NCBI RefSeq assembly: GCF_003002915.1
Contig: NZ_PVTG01000007.1
Location: forward strand, 62,001-126,000
DNA: 64,000 nt
Reading direction: 5' to 3'
Source of the DNA: Geodermatophilus tzadiensis
GTDB taxonomy: Bacteria > Actinomycetota > Actinomycetes > Mycobacteriales > Geodermatophilaceae
The position numbers and the translations under genes are program-made. Shown piece after piece: positions 18,736 to 26,951 of this stretch (its first letter is position 1; every line of letters starts with the position of its first letter). The notes beneath the pieces were generated by a model. It saw only the letters and a list, made by a program, of their open reading frames with translations. It ran no database searches and was not told the origin of the DNA.

Positions 18736-19113
18736 GGTTCCTCCCCTGTTCGTGTGCAGGACCTGTGGTCGTCGCCGGTGCCCGCGGCCGAGGGTGGGAC
18801 ACCGGCGATCCGGGAGCCGTCCGCGAGGGGCGACCGGCTCGGCGTGCGGGACGGGTGCGGCAGCCGGGGGTCCCGGGACGACCGTCGCGCAGGTGGCCGT
18901 CGGCAGGACCCGGCTCGGCGCTGCACGGGACCGGACAGCGCCCACGGACGACGGTGCAGGTCCACGCGCACCCCCTCACCGGCCGGGTTCCGGCGACAGC
19001 ATCGCGGGGTTGCGGCAGATCGGCGAGTTATGGGCGATCTCGATCCGGTGAACGCTCGACGTCGGGGCCGGTGGCGCGGGGACGAGCCGCGTCAGCCGGA
19101 CGCCGTCGCCGGC
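18736..19113. other. Gene-free 378-base gap, promoter region of the transporter operon
   Basis: No open frame with a credible start is present. A relatively AT-rich patch near 19017-19040 has 6-base inverted arms AGATCG and CGATCT around a 12-base spacer, and could carry the operon promoter or an operator. No clear -35/-10 pair can be assigned. Confidence 0.4.
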
Positions 19114-20388
19114 TCAGCGCTCCGGAAAGTCGACGACGTCGAGGTCGAGCGGGAACTGCTCCGTGCGCGGTTCCGGCGTCGGGAGGAGGTCCAGGTCCCA
19201 GGTCCCCGCGTAGGAGGTGGCGGCGGCGAACTGCGCCGCGTCGAGGGATCCGACGAGGTCCAGGGCGTCGTAGGTGTAGGGCAGGCCACTGGAGCCGAGC
19301 ACCGAGGTCCCGTCCATGAGGTGGACGTGCAGGTGCGGCGCGGAGGTGTTCCCGCTGTTGCCCAGCAGACCCAGGACCTCGCCCCGGTGGACCCGGTCGC
19401 CCGGCGCCACGGTCACCGACCCCTGCTGCAGGTGCGCGTAGAAGGCGTACCGGCCGTCGCCCAGGTCGAGGACCACGTGGTTGCCGTCGACGTTCGCCAG
19501 CGTGATGGTCGACGGGTCGGGCAGTTGCCCGGGCACCTGGTCGGGGAGGGAGTCCAGCGTCGCCACGACGGTGGCGTCGGCCACGGCCAGCACCTCGGCG
19601 CCGTAGGCCTGGTAGGAGTGCACGTCGGCCGGGTCGCCCACGACGATCCGACCCTGCTCGTCGAGCCGCATCCAGTCGATGGCGAAGCGCTGGGTGTCGG
19701 CCAGGTGTCCGTTCACCGGGAGGACGGTGTTGCGGTGGATGCCGTCGGCGGAGCAGCAGCCGTTGAAGGCCACCCAGTTGTCGCCGGCCAGCGGCGGCCC
19801 CAGCACGGGAGGCGTGCCGGTCAGGGTGTACGAGGCCGCGGTGTAGTCCAGGGGCCCCGGCTCGGCGCCGCCGCCGAGCGGCGCGCCGGTGAGCAGGAAC
19901 CGGTGCAGCAGGGACGCGGGGACGTCGGCGGGCACGTCGAAGGTCACGTGCACGAGCACCAGCCGGGAGGCGAACGGCTCGATCACCAGCGAGGCGGCGG
20001 GCGTCTTGCCGGTGAGGTCGCGCAGGACCCCGGGCAGGTCGACCGTGCCGATGGTGGCGATCACCCGGTCGGGGTCCTCGCCGTCGAGCACGCGGATCTC
20101 CTGCAGCGTCGCCGGCACCGGCTTCGCGTTGGTCAGCTGGATCTCGTAGACGACGTGCAGCCGGCCGTCGGTGCCGAGGACCGGCGCCTGTCCCGGGTCG
20201 AGGGTGGCGGCCACCACCGGGGTGAACTGGTCCTCGGGCGTGGCCGGGGAGCTCGCCGGCGCCGGCGGGGCAGCGCCGGCGGCGGCGCAGCCGGTGGCGA
20301 GGAGCGCCGCCGCCAGGGCCGCGCCCCAGGCCAGGGGCCGGAGACGGCCACGGCGGCCGATCGGGGACGGAGCGGCTGTCGTGCCCAT
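19114..20388 (-). CDS. M23 family metallopeptidase, predicted lipoprotein
   Basis: A 424-residue secreted protein. A basic N-terminus and hydrophobic stretch end in the lipobox LLATGCAAAG, so it is probably anchored to the outer face of the membrane. The C-terminal LytM domain has the zinc motifs in NGHLADTQRFAIDW and SGNTSAPHLHVHLMD, with AFYAHLQQGSV between. It may cut peptidoglycan cross-bridges or have a regulatory role; the 190-residue N-terminal beta-rich region is uncharacterised. ATG at 20388 has GAGGAGGG upstream. Confidence 0.88.
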   Translation of the reverse strand: MGTTAAPSPIGRRGRLRPLAWGAALAAALLATGCAAAGAAPPAPASSPATPEDQFTPVVAATLDPGQAPVLGTDGRLHVVYEIQLTNAKPVPATLQEIRVLDGEDPDRVIATIGTVDLPGVLRDLTGKTPAASLVIEPFASRLVLVHVTFDVPADVPASLLHRFLLTGAPLGGGAEPGPLDYTAASYTLTGTPPVLGPPLAGDNWVAFNGCCSADGIHRNTVLPVNGHLADTQRFAIDWMRLDEQGRIVVGDPADVHSYQAYGAEVLAVADATVVATLDSLPDQVPGQLPDPSTITLANVDGNHVVLDLGDGRYAFYAHLQQGSVTVAPGDRVHRGEVLGLLGNSGNTSAPHLHVHLMDGTSVLGSSGLPYTYDALDLVGSLDAAQFAAATSYAGTWDLDLLPTPEPRTEQFPLDLDVVDFPER

Positions 20389-20519
20389 CGGGGCCCTCCT
20401 CGGACGGGGTCGGCACACGGCGCGGAGCGGGCACACGCTCCCGCGACCGACCGCCCCGGCCCGCGCGTCCGTGCGGACGATCGCGTCCGCCACCCGGCGT
20501 CGCGCGCGCCGCTACGCAC

Positions 20520-20541
20520 GGGCCGTGCCGGTGCACGGCCC
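20520..20541 (-). terminator. Strong hairpin terminator after kup
   Basis: Nine-base perfect arms GGGCCGTGC and GCACGGCCC around the tetraloop CGGT, 55 bases past the kup stop. This is among the tightest hairpins in the window. Confidence 0.65.
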
Positions 20542-20596
20542 GCCACCCGGGGGAGGTCCGCAGGTCGGCCCGGGAGGCCGGGCGCGCCGGGGACGG

Positions 20597-22558
20597 TCAG
20601 AGGTCGATCCGGGCGCCCATGACGACCGTGCGGTCGGTCGGCAGGTGCAGGAAGTCCGCCTGCCCGGCTGCGTGGGAGGCCAGGACGACGAACAGCCGGG
20701 TACGCCAGGCGCCCGGCCCGGCCCGTCGGGTCGGGCGCAGTGTCAGTCGGGTCACGAACCAGGTGGCGGTGTCCGGGTCGTCCGCACCTCCTGGGTCCGC
20801 GGACCGGGGGAAGGCGTGGCGGAGCACGGCCGGGAAGTCGGTGGCGTCCTGGAAGCCGAACTCCGCGGTGACGTGGAGGAACCCCTCCGCCGGCACGCCG
20901 ATCTGCTCGATCCTGAGCCGTCGGTCCCACGGGACGTGCGGCACGGTCGTCGTCCGACCGGTGATCACCACCACCCGGTCGTGGACGACGTGGAAGCGGT
21001 CGATGGTCGCGCGCAGCGCGAGAGGAGCGGTCTCCCGAGTCGGGTGCGGGTAGACCGCGACACCGGGTACGCGAGGGAGGGCGGCGGCGCGCACCCTGGC
21101 GAGGACGTCGTCCAGCGCCCCCTCCTGCCCCACCCGCCGCGTCACCAGCTCCGCACGTCCCCGGCGCCACGTGGTCATGACCGTGAAGAGCGCGGCCGCG
21201 ATGAGCAGGGTCACCCATCCCCCGTGGGCGACCTTGGCGAGGTTGGCGACGGAGTAGGTCAGCTCGACCACCCCGAGGACCCCGCCCAGCAGCACCAGCC
21301 GGCGCCAGGACCACCGCCACCGCACGCGGGCCACGACGAGCAGCAACGCCGTGGTGATGAGGAAGGTGGCCGTCACCGCGACGCCGTACGCGGTGGCCAG
21401 GCGCGCCGAGGAGCCGAAGGCCAGCACCACCAGGAGCACGGCGACGAACAGCGCCTGGTTCACGGCCGGCACGTAGACCTGGCCGGCCTCGCGGGACGAC
21501 GTGTGCCGGACGCGCAGCCGCGGGAGGTAGCCGAGCCGCATCGCCTGGTGCGACACCGAGAAGGCACCGGCGATGACCGCCTGCGACGCGATGACCGTCG
21601 CCGCGGTCGCCAGGACCACCATGGGCAGCTGCGCCCAGGAGGGCAGGAGGAGGAAGAAGGGGTCCTCACGGGCCGTCGGGTCCCGTGCCACGAGTGCCGC
21701 CTGCCCCAGGTAGTTCAGCGTCAGGGCGGGGAACACCAGCAGGAACCAGGCACGCCGGATGGGCCGGCGGCCGAACTGGCCCAGGTCGGCGTAGAGCGCC
21801 TCCGCCCCCGTGACCGCCAGCACCACCGCACCCATCGCCACGAGGGCCACGGCCGGCCGGCCGGCGGCGAACCGCACGGCGTAGCTCGGCGACAGGCCCC
21901 GCAGGATCCCCGGCTGCGCCACCACCTCGGCCAGCCCGGCCGCAGCCAGCGCGGCGAACCACAGGAACATGACGGGACCGAAAACCCCTCCCACCCGGCC
22001 GGTCCCCCACCGCTGCACCGCGAACAGCCCGGTCAGCACCGCCACCGCCAGGGGGAGCACCGCGTGGGACAGCCCCGGGGACACCACCTCCAGCCCCTCG
22101 ACAGCCGACAGCACCGAGATCGCCGGGGTGATGATGCTGTCGCCGTAGAACAACGACGCCCCGAGGACCCCCAGCCCCATGACCACCGCGGCCCTGCCCC
22201 GGCTCCGGATGTCGAGGGAGCGCTGGACCAGCGCGGCGAGGGCCAGGACCCCGCCTTCGCCGTCGTTGTCCGCGCGCAGGACGAAGACCACGTACTTCAC
22301 CGACACGGTCAAGGTCAGCGACCAGAAGACCAGCGACGCGACGCCCAGGACGTCGCCGACGGTCGCCCGCACCGCGCCGCCGTCGACGGCGAACACCGTC
22401 CTCATCGCGTACAGCGGACTGGTGCCGATGTCGCCGTAGACGACGCCCAGCGCACCGACCACGAGCGCCTGACCTCCGAGGCCCGGCTCCGGACCCGGTC
22501 GCCGCGCCGACGGCGGGTCCTCCTGCGGCACGACCTCGCCGGACACCAGTTCCGCCAC
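20597..22558 (-). CDS. kup: KUP family potassium transporter
   Basis: A 653-residue membrane protein. The signature GALGVVYGDIGTSPLYA is near residues 36-52, and about twelve helices follow to residue 450, with the conserved FYGDSIITPAISVLSA segment. A 190-residue cytoplasmic C-terminal domain follows. It takes up potassium with protons, usually at low external potassium or under osmotic stress. GTG at 22558 is supported by AAGGAGG. The length matches the family. Confidence 0.95.
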   Translation of the reverse strand: MAELVSGEVVPQEDPPSARRPGPEPGLGGQALVVGALGVVYGDIGTSPLYAMRTVFAVDGGAVRATVGDVLGVASLVFWSLTLTVSVKYVVFVLRADNDGEGGVLALAALVQRSLDIRSRGRAAVVMGLGVLGASLFYGDSIITPAISVLSAVEGLEVVSPGLSHAVLPLAVAVLTGLFAVQRWGTGRVGGVFGPVMFLWFAALAAAGLAEVVAQPGILRGLSPSYAVRFAAGRPAVALVAMGAVVLAVTGAEALYADLGQFGRRPIRRAWFLLVFPALTLNYLGQAALVARDPTAREDPFFLLLPSWAQLPMVVLATAATVIASQAVIAGAFSVSHQAMRLGYLPRLRVRHTSSREAGQVYVPAVNQALFVAVLLVVLAFGSSARLATAYGVAVTATFLITTALLLVVARVRWRWSWRRLVLLGGVLGVVELTYSVANLAKVAHGGWVTLLIAAALFTVMTTWRRGRAELVTRRVGQEGALDDVLARVRAAALPRVPGVAVYPHPTRETAPLALRATIDRFHVVHDRVVVITGRTTTVPHVPWDRRLRIEQIGVPAEGFLHVTAEFGFQDATDFPAVLRHAFPRSADPGGADDPDTATWFVTRLTLRPTRRAGPGAWRTRLFVVLASHAAGQADFLHLPTDRTVVMGARIDL

Positions 22559-22644
22559 GGCCGCGGCCTCCTTCCCGAGCGGCCTCCGCGACGAGGCCGG
22601 TGCACCGTCCTACGGCCCGGCTGCCGACCCCTCCGAGCCGTCCG

Positions 22645-24153
22645 TCACGCGGCGGTGCTCGCGAGGGCCGCGAGCCGGAGGATCTGCGGCCGGTGCGGTT
22701 TGCCCTGCTCGGTGAGCGGGATCCCGTCGACCGGGAGGACGTGGAGCCCGGCGGCGGTCTGCTCGCCGAACTCCTCGAGGACGACCGATCGGCACGCGGC
22801 GACGTCGATCTCCCGACCTGGCCACGGGACGACGGCGGCGATGCGGTGGCCGGTGTGCGGGTCGAGCACGATGACGGCGTAGCGGACGTCGGGCTGCCGG
22901 CACAGCACGTCCTGCAGGCCGATCGGGCTGACCAGGCGGCCGTCGACGCGGGTGCAGTCGACGGCACGGCCGTGGACGTGGAGGTAGCCGGCCGGGTCGA
23001 GGTGGCCGAGGTCGCCGGTGCGGTACCAGCCGCCGGCGAAGTGGGCCGCCTGTTCGAGGGGCCGGTTGCGGTAGCCCGAGGCCATCGCGGCCGAGTGGAC
23101 CTCGATGCTGCCCTCGGTGGCGTCGAGGTCGCCGTCGGGGCGGCGGAAGCGGACCCCGACGCCGGGGAGGACGCGTCCGGCGCAGGTGAACCGTTCGGGG
23201 TGGCCGAGGTCGTGCTCGGCCGGGCTCAGTGCGCTGACGATGCCGATCTCGCTGGCGCCGTAGGTGTGGGTGATCACCGGGCCGATCCGGTCCCGGGCGC
23301 GCAGCCGCAGCACCGGGGCGGCGTACGCGCCGATGTGGGTCAGCGCCCGGAGGGAGGAGAGGTCCCGGTGGTCGACGTCCGGGTGGTCCATGAGCTCGAC
23401 CAGCTGGGGTTCGACGAGGAACAGGTCGGTGATGCGCTCGGACTCGATGGCCGCCAGGGTCGCCGCCGGCTCGAAGCCGTCCTGCAGGACCACGGTGCCG
23501 CCGCCGAGGAGGGTGGTGTCGACGAGCAGCTGGGTCAGGTAGGGCAGCTTGCCGTTGGCCAGTTGCCGCCGATCCGGGCGGTGCGGACCGGTGACCGTGA
23601 CCGTCCAGGTGGCGAAGTCGCGGACGCTGCCCTTCGGCACCCCGGTCGTGCCGCCGGAGGAGATGACCACCGCCAGGTCGCCGGCGCGGGCCCGTGCGGG
23701 GAGCGGGCCGGCCGGGGCCTCGGCGGCGAGCAGGTCGAGCCGCAACGGCACCCCGGGCACGTCCCCGACGGAGGCGATCGGTGCGGTGGTCGGGGGCAGC
23801 AGGTGCGCGGTGCCGGGGAACACCACGACCAGCCGCGGGTCGAGGTCGACCAGCAGCTGGGCGCCCCTGCCCGCATCGGGAGGAGCCGAGAGGTACACCG
23901 AGCCGGCGCCGAGCAGGTGGGTGGCGTAGCGGACCGCCAGCGCCTCGGGGCGGTTGGGGGCGTACATCGCGACGAGGTCGCCACGGCCGGTGCCGAGGTC
24001 GTCGAGCACCCGGGCGTAGCGGTGGATCTCGCCGAGCAACTCCGATCCGCTGGTGTCGTGGCCGTCGCAGCGGACGACGGTGCGTCCCCCGGCGGCGGTC
24101 AGCCGGTCGACGAGGTCCTCGACGTAGACCCGGGCAGCGGTGTGGTCCGTCAT
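22645..24153 (-). CDS. AMP-dependent acyl-CoA synthetase/ligase
   Basis: A 502-residue ANL-superfamily enzyme. The A3 phosphate loop is VISSGGTTGVPKGS, A5 is THTYGASEIG, and A7/A8 are WYRTGDLGHLDPAGYLHVHGR. The A10 lysine lies in LTEQGKPHRPQI near the C-terminus. It should activate a carboxylic acid as acyl-AMP and pass it to CoA or a carrier. ATG at 24153 follows GAGGGAGG. It is divergent from the alpha/beta hydrolase and lies in a compact group with a nitroreductase and a WS/DGAT-like acyltransferase, suggesting activation of an acid later joined by the acyltransferase. Confidence 0.9.
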   Translation of the reverse strand: MTDHTAARVYVEDLVDRLTAAGGRTVVRCDGHDTSGSELLGEIHRYARVLDDLGTGRGDLVAMYAPNRPEALAVRYATHLLGAGSVYLSAPPDAGRGAQLLVDLDPRLVVVFPGTAHLLPPTTAPIASVGDVPGVPLRLDLLAAEAPAGPLPARARAGDLAVVISSGGTTGVPKGSVRDFATWTVTVTGPHRPDRRQLANGKLPYLTQLLVDTTLLGGGTVVLQDGFEPAATLAAIESERITDLFLVEPQLVELMDHPDVDHRDLSSLRALTHIGAYAAPVLRLRARDRIGPVITHTYGASEIGIVSALSPAEHDLGHPERFTCAGRVLPGVGVRFRRPDGDLDATEGSIEVHSAAMASGYRNRPLEQAAHFAGGWYRTGDLGHLDPAGYLHVHGRAVDCTRVDGRLVSPIGLQDVLCRQPDVRYAVIVLDPHTGHRIAAVVPWPGREIDVAACRSVVLEEFGEQTAAGLHVLPVDGIPLTEQGKPHRPQILRLAALASTAA

Positions 24154-24561
24154 GTCGTGCCTCCCTCGCGTGGACGCGCGCGCCCCGCCGAGGCCGCCGC
24201 GCCCACCGGCGGTGGCGGAGGACGTGGGGGCTGCCACGACCGTCGAGCGTTCGCCTCGCCGGCCGACGACGCAAGGTGCTGGAGGATCGGGACGCCGGCA
24301 CGTCCGCGACCGGCGACGTGTTCCGACGCACCGCTGATCCCAGGTGGCCGCACCTCCTGGTGGACAGCGGGTGACGGCGACCGAGGGCGTGGACTGCCGG
24401 CCGGCAGCGTGACACGCTCCGCGCAGTCGCCGGACCGCGGAGGCAGCAGCTCGGCACCGCCGCGCGTCTCCTCGAGGCGGTGGAGACCGTGCGCGGACGG
24501 GCCGGTGGCTGTCGGTCGCCGACGCCCACCGCCACCACCCGCTGCCGGGAGGACCACGGTC
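24154..24561. promoter_or_regulatory. Divergent 408-base control region with a 13-bp palindrome
   Basis: This separates the ligase (minus) from the hydrolase (plus). AGCGTG-A-CACGCT at 24406-24418 is a perfect inverted repeat with a one-base centre, in the size range of TetR- or GntR-type operators. No regulator gene is adjacent. No gene-like open frame was found inside. Confidence 0.45.
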
Positions 24562-25851
24562 ATGACCGCCACTCCGGACCCGCCGTCGACCGGTCCCGGC
24601 TCCCGCTCGGGCTCCGCGGGGGGCTCCCCCGCAGCCACCGGAGCGATCCGGCCGTTCTCCAGCGACCCGGACCTCGACTTCGACGTCCGCTGCCTGCTCG
24701 GCCAGGCCGGCCACGGGGCGGGTGACGTCGGCATGTGGCTGGCCACCGCGGCGACCGTCACCGACGGCGACCGGTCCAGCTGGTTCACCGCCTGGACCGG
24801 GCGCGGTGACCAGCTCGCCGCCGTCGGGGAGTCGTCGGCGGCCACCGATCCGGTCGGCGCGTCCTGGGCCCACCTGGCGGCGTCGAGCGCCTACTCGGCG
24901 GCGCTGCTCGCCGTCGACGGCCTCCCGGCCGAGCTGTCCGCCGCGGTCACCCTGCCCACCTTCCGGAACGGCCGCCGCTGCTGGGAAGCGGTGATCGACC
25001 TGTCCGGTGGCCGGTACGTCCGCTTCGAGGTGCCCTACGAGGGCACCGTGCTGCCCGGCTGGCTGCTGCGGCCCGACGCGTCGGGAGACCCCCGACCGAC
25101 GCTGGTGATCACCAACGGCAGCGACGGGGCACTGACCTCGCTGTGGCCGATGGCGTCCGAGGCGCTGGCCCGCGGGTGGAACGCCGCGGTGTTCGACGGG
25201 CCCGGTCAGCAGTCGATGCTCTTCGAGCACGGGGTGCCCTTCCGGCCCGACTGGGAGGCGGTGCTCACCCCGGTCGTCGACGTCCTCGTCGCCCGCCCGG
25301 ACGTCGACGCCGGCGCACTGACCGCCTACGGCATCAGCCAGGGCGGCTACTGGCTGCCGCGGGCCCTGGCCTTCGAGCACCGCTTCGTCGCCGCCGTCGC
25401 CGACGGCGGGGTGGTCGACGTCTCCCGCACGTGGCTCGAGCACCTGCCCGCCGAGCTGGTCTCCATGCTCGACACCGGCCAGAAGGACGCGTTCAACGAG
25501 GTCCTGGCCACCGTCGGCAGCGACCCCGCCGTCGAACGCACCTTCGCCTTCCGCGCCCGGCCCTACGGCATCTCCGACCCCTTCGACCTGTTCACCGCGG
25601 TGCGGCAGTACGACCTGCGCGGCGTCGCAGCCGACATCCGCACCCCGCTGCTGGTCACCGACCCGGTCGGGGAGCAGTTCTTCCCCGGTCAGCCCGCCGA
25701 GCTCGCCGGCCTGCTCACCGCCCCGCACGAGCTGGTCCACTTCACCGCTGCCGACGGCGCCGACCTCCACTGCCAGCCGCTGGCCCAGCGGCTGCTCACC
25801 GCCCGGGTGTACGCCTGGTACACCACCTGGCTGCAGCGGGCCGGACGCTGA
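24562..25851 (+). CDS. Alpha/beta hydrolase, FrsA / 2,6-dihydroxypseudooxynicotine hydrolase-like
   Basis: A 429-residue hydrolase with a roughly 190-residue helical lid before the catalytic core. The nucleophile elbow YGISQGGYW places Ser259; Asp367 (in TDPVGEQFF) and His403 (in GADLHCQPL) are the likely partners. The large N-terminal cap matches the group that cleaves C-C or ester bonds in bulky substrates. ATG at 24562 follows GGGAGGACC. It leads a plus-strand set with the small unknown gene and nitroreductase. Confidence 0.85.
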   Translation: MTATPDPPSTGPGSRSGSAGGSPAATGAIRPFSSDPDLDFDVRCLLGQAGHGAGDVGMWLATAATVTDGDRSSWFTAWTGRGDQLAAVGESSAATDPVGASWAHLAASSAYSAALLAVDGLPAELSAAVTLPTFRNGRRCWEAVIDLSGGRYVRFEVPYEGTVLPGWLLRPDASGDPRPTLVITNGSDGALTSLWPMASEALARGWNAAVFDGPGQQSMLFEHGVPFRPDWEAVLTPVVDVLVARPDVDAGALTAYGISQGGYWLPRALAFEHRFVAAVADGGVVDVSRTWLEHLPAELVSMLDTGQKDAFNEVLATVGSDPAVERTFAFRARPYGISDPFDLFTAVRQYDLRGVAADIRTPLLVTDPVGEQFFPGQPAELAGLLTAPHELVHFTAADGADLHCQPLAQRLLTARVYAWYTTWLQRAGR

Positions 25852-25886
25852 ACCGCCACCGAACGGCTGTCGAGGGACGCCGCTCG

Positions 25887-25937
25887 GCCGGGCCGCGCAG
25901 CGACCGCATCCCCGCCGCGGCCCGGCGGGTGCGGTCG
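25887..25937 (+). promoter_or_regulatory. Two interleaved inverted repeats (pseudoknot or alternative hairpins)
   Basis: Arm A (25887-25897, GCCGGGCCGCG) pairs perfectly with 25916-25926. Arm B (25901-25908, CGACCGCA) pairs perfectly with 25930-25937. The order A, B, A', B' means the stems are either mutually exclusive or form an H-type pseudoknot. The element starts 36 bases after the hydrolase stop and ends 53 bases before the next gene. It could be a terminator/antiterminator or a translational switch; the GC content makes chance pairing a real alternative. Confidence 0.4.
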
Positions 25938-25990
25938 TGGCCGCAGGGCCCGGAGCCGCTGGCAGGATCCTCGGCGGGGAGGGATCCGTC

Positions 25991-26326
25991 ATGCCGAGCT
26001 CCGACCGGGCCTGGGTCCTCGACGAGGACGAGGCGCTCGAACTGCTCGCCTACCTGCTCACCGCCGCGCGCACGCAGGTCGACGAGGCCGCCGAGTACGG
26101 GCCGCTGCGGTTGCTCACCGCCGCCCACCGGCTCGCCGACCGGATCGCACCGCGTTCCTCCGATGCGACCGCCGCCTTTCTCGCCGGCCCGCTGGGACAG
26201 GTGCCGGAGCTCGCCGTCCCGCGCGAGGACCGCGAGGGGTACGTCGGCCGCCTCGACGACCTCTGCCGGGCGCTCGCGGCGCACCTGACCGCCCGGTGGG
26301 CACCCGACCGGTCGGGGCCGACGTGA
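25991..26326 (+). CDS. Small helical protein of unknown function (DUF6092-like)
   Basis: A 111-residue, mostly helical, acidic protein beginning MPSSDRAWVLDEDEALELLAYLLTAA. The pattern resembles what I recall as DUF6092, but the assignment is tentative. There are no cysteines or catalytic motifs, so a binding or adaptor role is more likely than catalysis. Its final TGA overlaps the probable GTG of the nitroreductase gene, so the two are translationally coupled and may work together. Confidence 0.7.
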   Translation: MPSSDRAWVLDEDEALELLAYLLTAARTQVDEAAEYGPLRLLTAAHRLADRIAPRSSDATAAFLAGPLGQVPELAVPREDREGYVGRLDDLCRALAAHLTARWAPDRSGPT

Positions 26327-26889
26327 CCGGCGACGAGGGCCCGGAGCGGGGCGCGGCGGTGCTGCAGGCGATCCGCAGCCGCCGGGTGGTGCGCGCGATG
26401 ACGGCGGAGCCGATCGACCGCGAGACGCTCGAGACCGTCCTCGACGCCGCCCGGTGGGCGCCGACCGCGGGCAACCGGCACCTGCAGCGGTTCGTCGTCA
26501 CCGACGACGCCGGCGTCCTCCGGGTGCTGCGCGCGGTCTCCCCCGGCATGCTGCCGCGGCCGGCCGCGGCGATCACCATCTGCACCGATCGGGGGCTGGC
26601 GGCCGGCTACGGCTTCCCGCCCGACGCCCCCGGTCCGTTCGTCGACGTCGGGACGGCGATGGCGACGATCCTGCTGGCCGCGCACGCGCTCGGGGTCGGA
26701 GCGGGGCCGGTGACCTCCTCCAGCCGCGCCGCGGTCGCCAAGGTCCTGCGCCTCCCGGACTCGTGGCGGCCGGAGCTCGTCGTGTGCCTGGGCCACCCGG
26801 GGCCCAGCAGCCCTCCACCGGTGCACGGCCGGCCCGGTCTCACCTGGCGCGACCTCACCCGATGGGTCACCCGGGACCGACCATCCTGA
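26323..26889 (+). CDS. Nitroreductase family protein
   Basis: A 188-residue FMN-dependent fold. IRSRRVVRAMTAEPIDRETLETVLDAARWAPTAGNR carries the N-terminal phosphate-binding arginines and the SxxN-like loop. The middle helix MATILLAAHALGVGAGPVTSS and the end strand ELVVCLGHPG complete the domain. Likely an NAD(P)H-dependent reductase or a dehydrogenase acting on a pathway intermediate. GTG at 26323 overlaps the previous stop (GTGA); a start nine codons earlier is possible. Convergent with the acyltransferase gene. Confidence 0.87.
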   Translation: MTGDEGPERGAAVLQAIRSRRVVRAMTAEPIDRETLETVLDAARWAPTAGNRHLQRFVVTDDAGVLRVLRAVSPGMLPRPAAAITICTDRGLAAGYGFPPDAPGPFVDVGTAMATILLAAHALGVGAGPVTSSSRAAVAKVLRLPDSWRPELVVCLGHPGPSSPPPVHGRPGLTWRDLTRWVTRDRPS

Positions 26890-26951
26890 CGGCCGACATT
26901 CCCGTCGTGCCGGTGCACCACCGCGCTCCCCCACCGGCTCGTCCGGAGGGG

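Noticed and set aside
22600..24561. Long open frame on the plus strand running into the alpha/beta hydrolase
   Set aside because: It lies opposite the ligase gene, has low-complexity Arg/Gly/Asp composition, and the hydrolase has its own ribosome site at 24562. It is an artefact of high GC content.
26909..26938. GCCGGTG/CACCGGC hairpin between the nitroreductase and WS/DGAT genes
   Set aside because: Only 7 bp with a 16-base loop; too weak to call a terminator at this GC content.
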